Shown: positions 17,107-26,839 of the stretch, one piece after another | How positions within the stretch are numbered: position 1 is the first letter of the stretch | How the letters are laid out: every line of letters starts with the position of its first letter | Assembly: GCA_009772895.1 (NCBI GenBank) | Contig: WOUP01000002.1 | Location: 124,001 to 188,000 of the forward strand | Direction: 5' to 3' | Source of the DNA: Puniceicoccaceae bacterium 5H | Lineage (GTDB): Bacteria > Verrucomicrobiota > Verrucomicrobiia > Opitutales > Oceanipulchritudinaceae | Length of the DNA stretch: 64,000 nt | The notes under the pieces: generated by a model | The model's database searches: none | What the model was told of the DNA's origin: nothing | The model's input: only the letters and a program-made list of their open reading frames with translations | Translations under genes and position numbers: made by a program

Positions 17107-18171
17107 TCAATCTTCCCAGCCTTGAGGTACTAGTGGCTCGCCGTGGTCCTGTTTGGCGTGGATCTCTTCGATGGCGGCCTGCATGCGCAGGTAGCGCTCG
17201 GCTGTCTCGGGGTGAGATGGATAGCGCGGGAGGTCGTTTGCGCTCCGCGGCGGATGCAGCAGCCCGACCCGGCGCCAGAACGGCAGTACGGCTTCCAGAT
17301 CGTAGCCGCTTTGCGCGAGCAGGTAGAGGCTCAGGTAGTCGGCTTCGACCTCGAAGGCTTCGGATTGCCGCACCGCACCGATGATGCCCAGACCGTTGGG
17401 CGTGTAGATGTGGCCGAGTGCAAGTGCGGCGTCGGCCAGGGTGCCGGTGGCGTAGTTGAGCAGCGTCTTGCGCACGTGCTCCAGCATCAGGTGCGCAAGC
17501 TCGTGCGCGATAATGAAGCTCAGCTGCGCATCGGTGTCGCAAAAACGGATCATGCCGGCATGGACCTCGATCTGCGTGAAGGTCGCGCGGGCGTTGGCGT
17601 CTTCGCGCCAGTTGAGTTGCATCACGACGTCCACGATGGGCTGGGGGCGCACCTCGACCGTGAGGTGCTGCTCGCCGCGCTGGATTTCGAGGCTCGCGGG
17701 ACGGTCGTCCGGCATGTGGGCGACGAGGTAGTTGAGCCCCTGCGCTCCGGCGGGCAGGGGCACGCCGTCGAGTGCGAGCAGGTAGTCGTCGGTCTGCAGG
17801 CCGGCGGCCGCGGCGGGGCTGCCCGGCGCGACGGCCCAGATGCGCAGGCCTTGCGGCGTGGGCCAAAGTTCGGCCGCCTGGGCCTGGAGGTGCTGGGGCA
17901 TCAGCTCGGGGTGAAAGAGCAGCACCCCGATGCTGGGCCGGGTGGGCAGGACGTCGTAATAAACGCTGCCGGCCATGAGGGGGTAGGAGGCGCGGAACAG
18001 CTTCAGGCGCAGACGTTGCCATTCGTGCAGAAAGGCTTCGCGCTGGTAGGCGCTTTCGGTCTCGAGGGCGGCGGGGGCGATGTCGGGCGCGCGCAGGGTG
18101 GGGCCGATGCAGCCGCCGAGCAGCAGCAAGAGGGCGGGTGCGAGTTGAATCGCCCGCCGCTTACGTTGCAT
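17107..18171 (-). CDS. Lipoprotein M48 metallopeptidase with internal PDZ domain
   Basis: From MQRKRRAIQLAPALLLLLGGC the product is 354 residues with a lipobox (LLGGC), so it is probably anchored in the envelope. A PDZ domain (about residues 105-180, GLRIWAVAPGSPAAAAGLQTDD) precedes the peptidase domain. The zinc motif is IIAHELAHLMLEHV (about 245) and the third ligand lies in EAFEVEADYLSLYLL (about 289). PSHPETAERYLRM near the end is the family HPxxxxR signature. The order PDZ then M48 is seen in envelope proteases that process or degrade outer-membrane proteins. The start codon overlaps the 3' end of the Nudix gene by 11 bases, indicating cotranscription. Confidence 0.87.
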   Translation of the reverse strand: MQRKRRAIQLAPALLLLLGGCIGPTLRAPDIAPAALETESAYQREAFLHEWQRLRLKLFRASYPLMAGSVYYDVLPTRPSIGVLLFHPELMPQHLQAQAAELWPTPQGLRIWAVAPGSPAAAAGLQTDDYLLALDGVPLPAGAQGLNYLVAHMPDDRPASLEIQRGEQHLTVEVRPQPIVDVVMQLNWREDANARATFTQIEVHAGMIRFCDTDAQLSFIIAHELAHLMLEHVRKTLLNYATGTLADAALALGHIYTPNGLGIIGAVRQSEAFEVEADYLSLYLLAQSGYDLEAVLPFWRRVGLLHPPRSANDLPRYPSHPETAERYLRMQAAIEEIHAKQDHGEPLVPQGWED

Positions 18172-18709
18172 CGCGTTGCGCCGCGTGACGCCCCAAAGCA
18201 TAACACCACAGCTTCGCATCGATGCGCTCACCCGCGCAAGCCAGCTCTTGCAAGCGCGGGAAAAGCTCCGCCAGCGGCCAGCGCAGCACCTCGATCCGTT
18301 CCTCGTCTTCGGGCGCCGGTTCGCCTTGACCGGTGATCACGACCTCGATCACGACGTTGCCCTCGTCGGTCAGGCCGGGGGAACTGAGGGCCAGCGGCCC
18401 GGTGGTGCGTATGGTGCCAGTGTAGCCGGTTTCCTCCTGCAATTCGCGCAAGGCGGCCGCTTCCCACGTTTCGCCATCGTCGAGCAGGCCAGCCGGAAAT
18501 TCATACACATGCTGGCCCAGCGCCGGGCGAAACTGGCGCACGAGGATGACGTCGCGCGGCGCTTCCCGGGTCGTGGCGATGATGCAGACGCCGCCACCCG
18601 TATTGGGGCGGGTGACGTAGCTCCACTTCTTTTCCTGACCGTTACGGGTGTGGAAGACCTTCTCGCGAAGACTCAACCAAGGCGTTTCCGCGAGCGTGCG
18701 TTCCTCCAT
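18161..18709 (-). CDS. Nudix hydrolase, ADP-ribose-pyrophosphatase-like
   Basis: The 182-residue protein carries a complete Nudix box, GLLDDGETWEAAALRELQEE followed by TGY, preceded by HVYEFPAG, the 'E.PAG' signature of ADP-ribose/NDP-sugar pyrophosphatases. Upstream strands VILVRQFRPALG also match that group. The enzyme would hydrolyse a nucleoside diphosphate linked to another moiety, most likely ADP-ribose. It overlaps the downstream M48 lipoprotein gene and lies 33 bases after the RRM gene. Confidence 0.9.
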   Translation of the reverse strand: MEERTLAETPWLSLREKVFHTRNGQEKKWSYVTRPNTGGGVCIIATTREAPRDVILVRQFRPALGQHVYEFPAGLLDDGETWEAAALRELQEETGYTGTIRTTGPLALSSPGLTDEGNVVIEVVITGQGEPAPEDEERIEVLRWPLAELFPRLQELACAGERIDAKLWCYALGRHAAQRDAT

Positions 18710-18742
18710 ACCTGCCGGATCGAGAATAGGGGCGGACCGCCC

Positions 18743-19111
18743 TTACTCTTCGCTGTCTTCCTGACGGGAGACCTTGACGATCAGGCGACGGCCCTGGAAT
18801 TCCTTGCCGTTGAGCGCCTCGATGGCTTTTTCGCCGTTTTCGGGCGGAGTGAGGTGGACGAAGCCGAACCCACGAAAGCGACCGCGGCGCTTGTCCATCA
18901 CGAAATGGACTTCGGAGACCGTGCCGAATTCGGAGAAGAGCTCCTTCACTTCGCACTCCTGCACGCCATAGGCGAGATTGCCGACGTAGAGCGAAAGTGA
19001 TTCAGCTGGTTCAGGTGCGGACGTTTGAGTGGCGGAAGGTTCAGGGATCCGAAGCTTCTTAATGCGGGAGCACACTTCGGATACTGACGGACGATGTGCG
19101 AGAACAGGCAT
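18743..19111 (-). CDS. RRM-domain RNA-binding protein
   Basis: The start was placed at MPVLAHRPSVSEVC (122 residues); the frame is open 24 codons further upstream without a better signal. After a Ser/Pro-rich linker comes one RNA-recognition motif: RNP2 LYVGNLAYGV, FSEFGTVSEVHFVMD, and RNP1 RGFGFVHL, ending in GRRLIVKVSRQ and an acidic tail. Single-RRM proteins of this kind are common in cyanobacteria and Verrucomicrobiota and are often cold-induced; the RNA target is unknown. It lies 126 bases downstream of uvrA on the same strand. Confidence 0.92.
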   Translation of the reverse strand: MPVLAHRPSVSEVCSRIKKLRIPEPSATQTSAPEPAESLSLYVGNLAYGVQECEVKELFSEFGTVSEVHFVMDKRRGRFRGFGFVHLTPPENGEKAIEALNGKEFQGRRLIVKVSRQEDSEE

Positions 19112-19237
19112 AGGCTTTAAACCGGGTTGATAAACCGCCGAAACGTTGAGTGTGAAGATGATATGTTCCCGGTTCAGACGCAATCAAAAAAGAAGCTCGA
19201 GACGCCTTCGTAACGAAAACGCAATAAGCTCAGCAGC

Positions 19238-22200
19238 TTAGCCATGCAGGGCATAGCGCTGAAGGTGCTCGCGGAGGAAGGGAGCCGTGGGGGAATCCTG
19301 CTGCTGGAGCAGGCCGTTGAGCGCGCCCTGGTAGAGAATCTGGCCGCCGGCATCGCCGCCCGTGGGGCCGACCTCCACCACATAGTCGGCCTCCGCAATC
19401 AGGTCGAGGTGGTGTTCGATCACGACGACCGTGTGACCTTGGTCGACGAGCCTTTGTAACAGTTCGATCAGGCGCTCGCTGTCTCGCAGGTGCAGGCCGA
19501 TGGTCGGCTCTTCGAGGATGTACAGGTTGCGCAGTTGCTGGTCGGCTCGTGGACGTTCGCCCGCGTAGCGTGCCAGCTCACTGACCAGCTTCACGCGTTG
19601 GGCCTCGCCGCCGCTGAGCGTGTTGCTGCTCTGGCCCAGCGTCAGGTAGCCGAGGCCGGTGTCGACCATCAGCTGCAGCATGGCTTGCAAGCGGCTGCTG
19701 AAGCTGAAGAATTCCGCTGCCTCCTCGAAATCCATCTCCAGGATCTCGCGGATGTTCTTGCCCTTCCACCGGATTTCCTCGAGCTCCGGCCCGTAGCGCC
19801 CGCCGTGGCAATCCTCGCAGTCGACATAGGTGTCGGGCATGAAGTTCATCTCCAGCTTCACCCGGCCCGCGCCTTTGCAGGTCTCGCAACGACCGCCCTT
19901 TGTATTGAAAGAAAACGTACTGGGGCCGTAGGCGTGTATGCGGGCTTCGGGTAGTTGACCGAAGTGCTCGCGAATGAGGTCGAACGCGCCGATGTAGGTC
20001 GCCGGGGTGGAGCGCGGCGTCTTGCCGATCGGGCTTTGGTCGACCTCGATCACCGCGCGGAACTTGTCCCCGAAGCGCAGACGCTTGAACGGGGGCAGTC
20101 CCGGCAGCGCCTTGCGCCCCTCGGCACCCGGGGCCAGTTCGCCCGGCAGGCGGTCGTTTTGCTGCTTGATCGCAGCCTCGACCGCGGGCTTGAGGGTGTC
20201 GCGGATGAGCGTGCTCTTGCCTGCGCCGGAAATGCCGCAGACCATGACCAGCCGGCTTTGCGGCAGGTGCAGGTCCTGGCCCTTCAGGTTGCGCAGGCGT
20301 GGCTCTTCCAGCACGATCCACTGGTCGGGGGCCGACTTGCGGCGCGGGTGGAACGGCTTGGGCAGCTCGCGGTATTGGCCGCGCAAGGGGTGGGCGATGC
20401 CGCGCTCGAGGTATTGCCCGGTGAGGGAGCGTTCTTCGCGGCTGATCTGGTCGAGCGTGCCCATCGCGAGCAGCTCGCCGCCGTGGTGACCGGCGCCGGG
20501 CCCCAGGTCGATGATGCAATCGGCGGCGCGCATGGTGTCCTCGTCGTGTTCGACCACCAGAAGCGTGTTGCCCTTGTCCTTCAGGCGACCCAGCGACTCG
20601 ATCAGACGCTCGTTATCTCGCGCGTGCAGGCCGATCGAGGGTTCGTCCAGCACGTAGAGCACGCCGCTGAGGTTGCTGCCCAGCTGGGAGGCGAGCCGGA
20701 TGCGCTGGGCTTCGCCGCCGCTGAGCGTCTGGGTCGAGCGGTCGAGGGTCAGGTATTCGAGGCCCACGGCATCCATGAACTGCAGGCGTTCCTGGATCTC
20801 CGGGCGCAAGTCGCGCAGGATGGCCTCACCGCGCTTGTCGACTTCGAGCTGCTGCAGGTTGGCGAGCAGCTGGCGGGGCGGCAGGTGCAGCAGCTGGGGC
20901 AAGTTGAACCGGCGCCGGTCACTCAGGTGCAGGTAGACGGCGCGGGCCTGGGCGTTCAAGCGTTCGCCGTGGCACGTGGGGCAGGGCTGGCCGTGCTCGA
21001 ATTCGCCTTCTTCCACGTCCTCCCAGTCCTCGGAGGTGCCCATCCAGTCGTAGAGGTAGCCGTAGCCGCGACACGTCGGGCACCAGCCCTTGCTGCTGTT
21101 CCAGGAAAAGTGCTTGGGATCCAGCTCGGGAAAGGCTTCGCCGGTGACGGGATCCGTGCGCTGGGTGGAAAACCATGAGAGCAGGCTGCCGCTGGCGGTG
21201 GCGAGGAAGCACGCGCCCTTGCCCAGCCGCAAAGCCTCTTCGAGGGCGGCACTGGCGGTGGCGTCCTCGTCGCGCACCTCCAGCGCGTAGCCCTTGCCCT
21301 TGGGGCGAGCGGTGGCCACGACCACCTCGACATCGTGTTCGCGGTAGCGGTCGAGCTTCTGGAAGTCCGCGACCGGGGTCAGCGTGCCGTCGATGCGCAA
21401 CATCGTGTAATCGTGGTCGCGCGCCCAGTTCGCCAGCGGCTGGTGGTGGCCCTTGCGGCCCCGGATGAGCGGCGCGCAGAGGTAGCAGACCTTCTGCCCT
21501 TCGGCCAGGCGCTCCTGCAGGTGTTGATCCAGGCGCTTGGTCAGGGCGTCGGGCGTCAGCGCGACCAGCGGCTCGCCCGTCGTGGGGCTGTGCTGGATGC
21601 CCAGGCGTGCGTAGAGCAGGCGCAAATATTGGGCGACCTCCGTGATCGTCGCGACGGTGCTCTTGCGGGTGCCGTGCGTCACGCGTTGTTCGATCGCGAC
21701 CGTCGGCGGGATGCCGCGCAAGTCGTCCAGCTCGGGCCGGGGCAGTTGCTCCACATATTGGCGGGCCCAGGCAGACATCGACTCCATGAAGCGTCGCTGG
21801 CCTTCCGCGAACACGATGTCGAAGGCGAGCGACGACTTGCCGGAGCCGCTGACGCCCGTGACGACGGTCAGCGACCGGTGCGGGATGTCGAGCGTGAGGT
21901 TTTTGAGGTTGTGCTGGCGGGCGCCCTCGATCTCGAGCTGGCCGCTGCCGGCGCGGAAGGGCACCACCTTGCCATTGCCCAGGGGCTCGGGCGGGGGTTC
22001 GGCTACCAGCGCGGGCTTGTGGTGGGGTGCTTCGGCCATCGCCAGGGCCTCGCTCAGGAAGCCCGAGGTGGCGGTGTGGGCGCAGGAGAGCGCCTCGGGC
22101 GTGCCTTCAAACACGAGTTTGCCGCCCTCGGCTCCCGCCTCCGGCCCCAGCTCCACGATCCAGTCGGCGGCGGCCAGGACATCCGTCTGGTGCTCGATTA

Positions 22201-24874
22201 CGATCAGGCTGTGTTCCTGACTCACGAGGCGCTGCAATACGCCGAGCAAGCGCCGGATGTCGTGGCGGTGCAGGCCGGTGGTCGGCTCGTCGAGCAGGAT
22301 CAGGGCGTTCTGGCTCGTGCTCTCGAGCTGGCCGAGATACTTGACCAGTTTCAGGCGCTGGCTCTCGCCGCCGGAAAGGGTGTTGAGCGGCTGGCCGAGC
22401 ATGAGGTAGCCGAGCCCGACCTCCTGCAGCAGGGCGAGCCGGCGCTTGATCTTGCCCTGCTTGGCGAAGACGATCAGGGCGTCGTCGACCGTCATCTCGA
22501 GCAGGTCGGCCACGCTGTGTCCCTGCCAGGTGATCTCGAGGATCTCGGGCTTGAAGCGGCGGCCTTCACAGACGGGGCACTCGACGAATATGTCGGCCAT
22601 GAACTGCATTTCGATGCGCTCGTAGCCCAAGCCTTCGCAGTGGCTGCAGCGGCCCTCCCCGCTGTTGAAGGAAAAGTGGCTGGTGGTGAGGCCGTGCTGC
22701 TTGGCAGCCTCGGTGCGGGCGTAGAGGGTGCGGATGGGATCCCACGCGTCGACGAAGAGCACCGGATTGGAGCGCGGTGTACGCGAAACCGGCCCCTGGT
22801 CGATGCGCACCACTTCACTGAACCCGATGTCGCTCTCCAGCCGCTCGAGCTGGGCCGGATCTTCGGCGACACGTCCGTTCTGGTTGAGCCAGCCCTGGTA
22901 GAGCACGTTGTCGAGCAGCGTGGATTTGCCGGAACCGCTGACTCCACTGAGCACGACGAGGCGCTGCAGCGGCAGGTCGAGGTCGAGCCCTTGCAGGTTG
23001 TGCTTCGTCGCGCCGCGGATGTGCAGCCACGGTAGGTCTTCCGCCTCGCGGACGGGGCGGCGCTGCTCGGGCAGGGGGATGCGCTGTGCACCGGTGAGGT
23101 AGGCGGCGGTGATGGAGCCTTCCGCCTGGGCCAGTTCGCGGTGAGGGCCGAAGAAGGTGATTTCGCCGCCGGCCTTGCCCGGTTTGGGGCCGACTTCGAG
23201 CACGAGATCGGCCGCGCGCATGACGGATTCGTCGTGCTCGACCACCACCACCGTGTTGCCCTGATCGGTCAGGCGGCGCAGGATGCCGATCAGGCGGTCG
23301 ATGTCGCGCGCGTGCAGGCCGATGGAGGGCTCGTCGAGCACGAAGAGCGTATCTACCAGCGCGGTGCCGAGGCAGGAAGTCAGGTTGACGCGTTGGGTCT
23401 CACCGCCGGAGAGGCTGCGCGAGCTGCGGTCGAGCGTCAGGTAGCCGAGGCCGACCTGGTCGAGGTAGCGCAAACGGGTCAGGATCGCCTGCAGCGCCAG
23501 GTCCACTTGTCGATCCCCTTCCGCGTGCTCGGCGACGTAGGCTTCCATCAGCTGTAGCAATTGACTGACGGGGAGCTGGTAGAGGTCGGGCAGCCGGTAG
23601 CCGCGCCACTTCCAGTTGAGCGCTTCCGGCTGCAGGCGCGTGCCGCCGCAGGACTTGCAGGTCATGTAGGCGCGGTATTTGGAGAGGAAGACGCGCACGT
23701 GCATCTTGTAGGTGTTGCTCTCCAGCCAACCGAAAAAGCGCCGTACGCCGTACCACGCGTGGGGCCATTCCTTGCCCGGGCTGCCGTAGTCGGGCTCGCC
23801 CTCCATCACAAACTGGCGGTGCGCCTCCGGCATGTCGCGCCACGGTATGTCGGTCGGGATGCCGCGCTTTTTGGCCGCGCGCATCAGGTCCCTCTGGCTT
23901 TCGCTGTAGACGGCGCCGCTGAAGGCCTTGATCGCGCCGTCCTCGATGCTGAGGTTGGTGTCCGGGATGACGAGGCGGTCGTCGATCTCGATCACGCGAC
24001 CGAATCCGCGGCAGGTGGGGCAGGCGCCGATGGGGGAATTGAATGAAAAGAGGTTGGGCTGGGCCGGACGGAAGGATTCGCCGGTGATGGGCGACTGCAG
24101 GCCCTCCATGTATTTCGCGAGCTGCTGGCCGTCGTCACCAAGCAGATGGAGCGTGCCCTGCCCGAAGTGCAGCGCCGTTTGGGCGGATTCGATGAAGCGC
24201 GTCTGCTGGTCCTCCTTCAGCGTCAGGCGATCCTGCACCACCATCAACGTCGGGTCGTTGTCGAGGGGCAGGGCTTCCGCCGCCTGGGCCGGATCGTCCT
24301 GCAGACGGTGGAGCTGGCCGTCGATGAGGATGCGGGTGTAGCCTTGCGAGGAGAGGGAGCTCAGCACCTCCTTCCAGCTCAACTTGCCCAGCCGCTGCAC
24401 CGCAAAGCAGAGCAACACGCGCTGGTGAGGGAAGCGGCGCAGGGCCTTTTCCCAAATGCTGGCGGGGTGGTCGCTCTCGATCCGTTCGCCGCTGGCCGGG
24501 TCGAAGAGCTGCGCCACGTGGTTGAACCACACCTTGAAGTAATCCGTCAGCTCGGTCATGGTGCCGACGGTGGAGCGGCTGGTCTTGACCGTGTTGGTTT
24601 GCTCGATCGCGATCGAGGGGCGGATGTTTTCGATCGTGTCCACCTCCGGTCGGTCCATGCGGTCCATGAACTGGCGCGCGTAGGGGCTGAAGGTCTCGAC
24701 GTAGCGCCGCTGGCCCTCGGCGTGCAGGGTTTCGAACACCAGCGAGGACTTCCCGGCGCCGCTCAACCCCGTGACCACGATCAACCGCCCGAGCGGCAGA
24801 TCGAGGTCGAAGTTCTTCAGGTTGTTCTGGCGCACCCCGCGCAGGCGGATGGCCGAAGGAGCGGCATCTTCCAT
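19238..24874 (-). CDS. uvrA: Double-length UvrA: two full UvrA units in one polypeptide
   Basis: UvrA is the DNA-damage sensor of nucleotide excision repair. Ordinary UvrA is about 940 residues with two ABC ATPase sites; this one is 1878. Four Walker A motifs are visible: GLSGAGKSS (about 36), GVSGSGKST (about 648), GVSGSGKSS (about 1011) and GISGAGKST (about 1550). Four signatures follow: SLSGGETQ (about 488), TLSGGESQ (about 832), TLSGGEAQ (about 1383) and TLSGGEAQ (about 1752). Cysteine pairs of the zinc modules are kept in both halves (CPTCRGFG, CKSCGG, CSHCEG, CPVCEG; CPTCRGYG, CPTCHG, CETCKG, CEDCHG). A Pro-rich linker at about 950-970 joins the halves. The ATG used is six bases inside a TTG. 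No frameshift is seen. Double-length UvrA is known from Chlamydiae, supporting a PVC-superphylum host. Confidence 0.95.
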   Translation of the reverse strand: MEDAAPSAIRLRGVRQNNLKNFDLDLPLGRLIVVTGLSGAGKSSLVFETLHAEGQRRYVETFSPYARQFMDRMDRPEVDTIENIRPSIAIEQTNTVKTSRSTVGTMTELTDYFKVWFNHVAQLFDPASGERIESDHPASIWEKALRRFPHQRVLLCFAVQRLGKLSWKEVLSSLSSQGYTRILIDGQLHRLQDDPAQAAEALPLDNDPTLMVVQDRLTLKEDQQTRFIESAQTALHFGQGTLHLLGDDGQQLAKYMEGLQSPITGESFRPAQPNLFSFNSPIGACPTCRGFGRVIEIDDRLVIPDTNLSIEDGAIKAFSGAVYSESQRDLMRAAKKRGIPTDIPWRDMPEAHRQFVMEGEPDYGSPGKEWPHAWYGVRRFFGWLESNTYKMHVRVFLSKYRAYMTCKSCGGTRLQPEALNWKWRGYRLPDLYQLPVSQLLQLMEAYVAEHAEGDRQVDLALQAILTRLRYLDQVGLGYLTLDRSSRSLSGGETQRVNLTSCLGTALVDTLFVLDEPSIGLHARDIDRLIGILRRLTDQGNTVVVVEHDESVMRAADLVLEVGPKPGKAGGEITFFGPHRELAQAEGSITAAYLTGAQRIPLPEQRRPVREAEDLPWLHIRGATKHNLQGLDLDLPLQRLVVLSGVSGSGKSTLLDNVLYQGWLNQNGRVAEDPAQLERLESDIGFSEVVRIDQGPVSRTPRSNPVLFVDAWDPIRTLYARTEAAKQHGLTTSHFSFNSGEGRCSHCEGLGYERIEMQFMADIFVECPVCEGRRFKPEILEITWQGHSVADLLEMTVDDALIVFAKQGKIKRRLALLQEVGLGYLMLGQPLNTLSGGESQRLKLVKYLGQLESTSQNALILLDEPTTGLHRHDIRRLLGVLQRLVSQEHSLIVIEHQTDVLAAADWIVELGPEAGAEGGKLVFEGTPEALSCAHTATSGFLSEALAMAEAPHHKPALVAEPPPEPLGNGKVVPFRAGSGQLEIEGARQHNLKNLTLDIPHRSLTVVTGVSGSGKSSLAFDIVFAEGQRRFMESMSAWARQYVEQLPRPELDDLRGIPPTVAIEQRVTHGTRKSTVATITEVAQYLRLLYARLGIQHSPTTGEPLVALTPDALTKRLDQHLQERLAEGQKVCYLCAPLIRGRKGHHQPLANWARDHDYTMLRIDGTLTPVADFQKLDRYREHDVEVVVATARPKGKGYALEVRDEDATASAALEEALRLGKGACFLATASGSLLSWFSTQRTDPVTGEAFPELDPKHFSWNSSKGWCPTCRGYGYLYDWMGTSEDWEDVEEGEFEHGQPCPTCHGERLNAQARAVYLHLSDRRRFNLPQLLHLPPRQLLANLQQLEVDKRGEAILRDLRPEIQERLQFMDAVGLEYLTLDRSTQTLSGGEAQRIRLASQLGSNLSGVLYVLDEPSIGLHARDNERLIESLGRLKDKGNTLLVVEHDEDTMRAADCIIDLGPGAGHHGGELLAMGTLDQISREERSLTGQYLERGIAHPLRGQYRELPKPFHPRRKSAPDQWIVLEEPRLRNLKGQDLHLPQSRLVMVCGISGAGKSTLIRDTLKPAVEAAIKQQNDRLPGELAPGAEGRKALPGLPPFKRLRFGDKFRAVIEVDQSPIGKTPRSTPATYIGAFDLIREHFGQLPEARIHAYGPSTFSFNTKGGRCETCKGAGRVKLEMNFMPDTYVDCEDCHGGRYGPELEEIRWKGKNIREILEMDFEEAAEFFSFSSRLQAMLQLMVDTGLGYLTLGQSSNTLSGGEAQRVKLVSELARYAGERPRADQQLRNLYILEEPTIGLHLRDSERLIELLQRLVDQGHTVVVIEHHLDLIAEADYVVEVGPTGGDAGGQILYQGALNGLLQQQDSPTAPFLREHLQRYALHG

Positions 24875-25144
24875 AAACAAGTGAACAATCTATCACATGT
24901 CTGCCGGAAGTCTACGGCGATTTTCGGGGAAAGTGATGGACGCCCAGGAACGGCGGTTGAGCGGTCCGTATTTCGGCGGCAAAGGTACCCGTTTTGATGG
25001 GCGCGACGAAGCTACGCCGGCGGCCTATACAGGCATAACGACCCGTTTCCGTGGCTTCTACGGCCAAAACCCGCTGGATGGTTTGCCGCGTCGGTAGATC
25101 CTCGCTTGCCTCGTATTGGCGGGGAAGCTACCGTAGCCGTGAGA

Positions 25145-25753
25145 ATGTCTTCGTTGATCGCATCGGGCCTGCCCTTCGTGTATTTCATGCTGGTGGCGTC
25201 GCTCACGCCCGGGCCGAATAATGTCATGCTGACCGCCAGCGGCATCAACTTCGGCTACAAGCGCACGCTGCCGCACATCCTGGGCGTTGTGGTGGGGTGT
25301 GCGCTGCTGCTGTTGCTGGTCGTGCTGGGGGTGGGGGCAGCCTACCACGCCTATCCGCCGCTGCAGCTCATCCTGAAAGTGCTGGGCTCGTGCTATCTCG
25401 TCTACTTGGCCTACCGCATCCTGACCGCCAGCGGCGTGGGCCTGAAGGAAGAGCGTGAGCATGCGTCCCGTCCCATCCGCTTTATCGAGGCGTTCGGTTT
25501 CCAGTTCATCAATCCCAAGGCGATCGTCTTTTTCATCACGGCGGTCAACATCCTGCCCGACGAGCGCTCACTATTCGAACGCTGCCTCATCGCGGTGATC
25601 GGCAGCTCACTGGTCTGTATGCTGTCGACCCACACCTGGACGTTCTTCGGCAAGCTGCTCGCGAAGCTCTTCCGCAACGACCGCACCCGGCTCATCGTCA
25701 ACGTGTTGCTCGCCCTGCTCCTGCTCGCCACCATCCCGATGATGGTGCGTTGA
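25145..25753 (+). CDS. LysE/RhtB-family amino-acid exporter
   Basis: The 202-residue protein has about six hydrophobic helices and the family signature SLTPGPNNVMLTASGINFG near residue 17-35, plus FQFINPKAIVFFITAV at about 120, typical of LysE translocators. Such proteins export amino acids or homoserine lactone-like compounds; the substrate here is unknown. The start at MSSLIASGLPFVYF was preferred to a TTG 39 bases upstream. It is divergent from uvrA and converges on the LacI gene with six bases between stops. Confidence 0.9.
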   Translation: MSSLIASGLPFVYFMLVASLTPGPNNVMLTASGINFGYKRTLPHILGVVVGCALLLLLVVLGVGAAYHAYPPLQLILKVLGSCYLVYLAYRILTASGVGLKEEREHASRPIRFIEAFGFQFINPKAIVFFITAVNILPDERSLFERCLIAVIGSSLVCMLSTHTWTFFGKLLAKLFRNDRTRLIVNVLLALLLLATIPMMVR

Positions 25754-25759
25754 GCTGGA

Positions 25760-26833
25760 CTACCTGCCTTCCGTAGTCGCTTCGTTGTCGCGTCGGCGTG
25801 GAGTCGAGCCGCGTTCCAGCCAGTCGCCCTGGATCTGGGTGACGAAGGGAACTTTGGGGATGCCGGTCTGGCTGCGGTGCAGATTCGTCACGAGCAAGTC
25901 GACGGCCGCCATCCCGAGCAGAGTGGAGTTTTGCACGATGCCGCTGATGTTGCGGTAGAGCGGCTTTTCAAGCTCTAGGTCGAGGTCGGCATAGGCGATT
26001 TCAGTGCCCATCTCGATGCCCATCTCCTCGAAGATTTCCGGCATGCGCAGATCGGCGCTGAGGACGGCTTCGAGGCGATTCTGGTGGATCCAGTCCTTGA
26101 CGACGGGCGCTTGCAGCACGGGGCGGATCAGCGGTTCGATCCGCTCGACCGGGTGGCTGGTGCGGAAGACGCGGTAGCCGGCCTGCCAGCGCTGATTGAC
26201 CGTGAGGTCCATGTGTTCGCGCAGGCAAAGGCCGATGCGTCGGTAGCCGAGATCGACCAGGCGGCTCATCGCGGTCAGCACGGAGGAATAGTGGTCGTGC
26301 AGCACCCGGTTGATGCGGGGTGACGTCAGGGGGTCGCCGATGGTGACGGAGCAGAAGCGGTCCCAGTTCAAGTCCAGCGTCATCTCCCGGTTGGTCTGAG
26401 ACAAGACGCGAAAGATGGGTGGGATGATGATGCCCTTGATGCCGCGATTCCAAAGGATGTCACTGAGGCGGCGACCACTCATGCGCGGCATTTCCAGCCA
26501 ATACTCTTCGAGGTAATAGCCATAGGAGGCGGCGCGTTCGCAAGCGCCCTCCCAATAGGCGAATTCGGTGGGTGAATCGCGCCAGCCGCGCAGGGTCTCG
26601 CCGGTGGTCACGTAGGCCAGAGGAAAACCGTCGGCAGTCGGCTTTTTCCGGATCGCTTTCATGAATTGAGAGACTTCCGGGTTGGGCTGGTAGCCTACCT
26701 GGGCCGCGGCTTTCTTGACACGGTCGCGGGTTGCGGTGGAGATGCGGGGGTGATCCCGCAGGGCGAGCGAGACCGTCATCTTGGAGACACCTGCGACGTT
26801 CGCAACGTCTTGCAGGGAGGGTAGCTTTTTCAT
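25760..26833 (-). CDS. LacI-family transcriptional regulator of the alpha-glucan locus
   Basis: The 357-residue protein starts with a LacI headpiece: SLQDVANVAGVSKMTVSLAL (about 5-24), then DRVKKAAAQVGYQPNPEVSQ with the hinge. The rest is a periplasmic-binding-protein-like effector domain. RVLHDHYSSVLTAMSRLVDLGYRRIGLC is the typical 'GYRRIGL' segment, and a sugar ligand is expected. It is divergent from the TonB receptor gene, and the palindrome GTTTACGTAAAC lies seven bases before its own start codon. The same palindrome recurs upstream of pgmB, so it is the natural candidate regulator of the whole 26-37 kb locus and of itself. Confidence 0.92.
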   Translation of the reverse strand: MKKLPSLQDVANVAGVSKMTVSLALRDHPRISTATRDRVKKAAAQVGYQPNPEVSQFMKAIRKKPTADGFPLAYVTTGETLRGWRDSPTEFAYWEGACERAASYGYYLEEYWLEMPRMSGRRLSDILWNRGIKGIIIPPIFRVLSQTNREMTLDLNWDRFCSVTIGDPLTSPRINRVLHDHYSSVLTAMSRLVDLGYRRIGLCLREHMDLTVNQRWQAGYRVFRTSHPVERIEPLIRPVLQAPVVKDWIHQNRLEAVLSADLRMPEIFEEMGIEMGTEIAYADLDLELEKPLYRNISGIVQNSTLLGMAAVDLLVTNLHRSQTGIPKVPFVTQIQGDWLERGSTPRRRDNEATTEGR

Positions 26834-26839
26834 GGCGGG

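Noticed and set aside
19184-19237. Possible terminator of uvrA (TAAGCT GCTG AGCTTA, then a T-run further on)
   Set aside because: The 6-bp stem is separated from the T-run, and the stem next to the T-run has only four pairs; too weak to annotate.
21335-23035. A 566-codon plus-strand frame opposite uvrA
   Set aside because: It lies wholly within the well-supported uvrA gene and its translation is Ala/Gly/Arg/Val-rich without any domain.
24897-25097. A 66-codon frame in the uvrA-lysE gap
   Set aside because: No start signal, no motif and odd composition; more likely part of the divergent promoter region.
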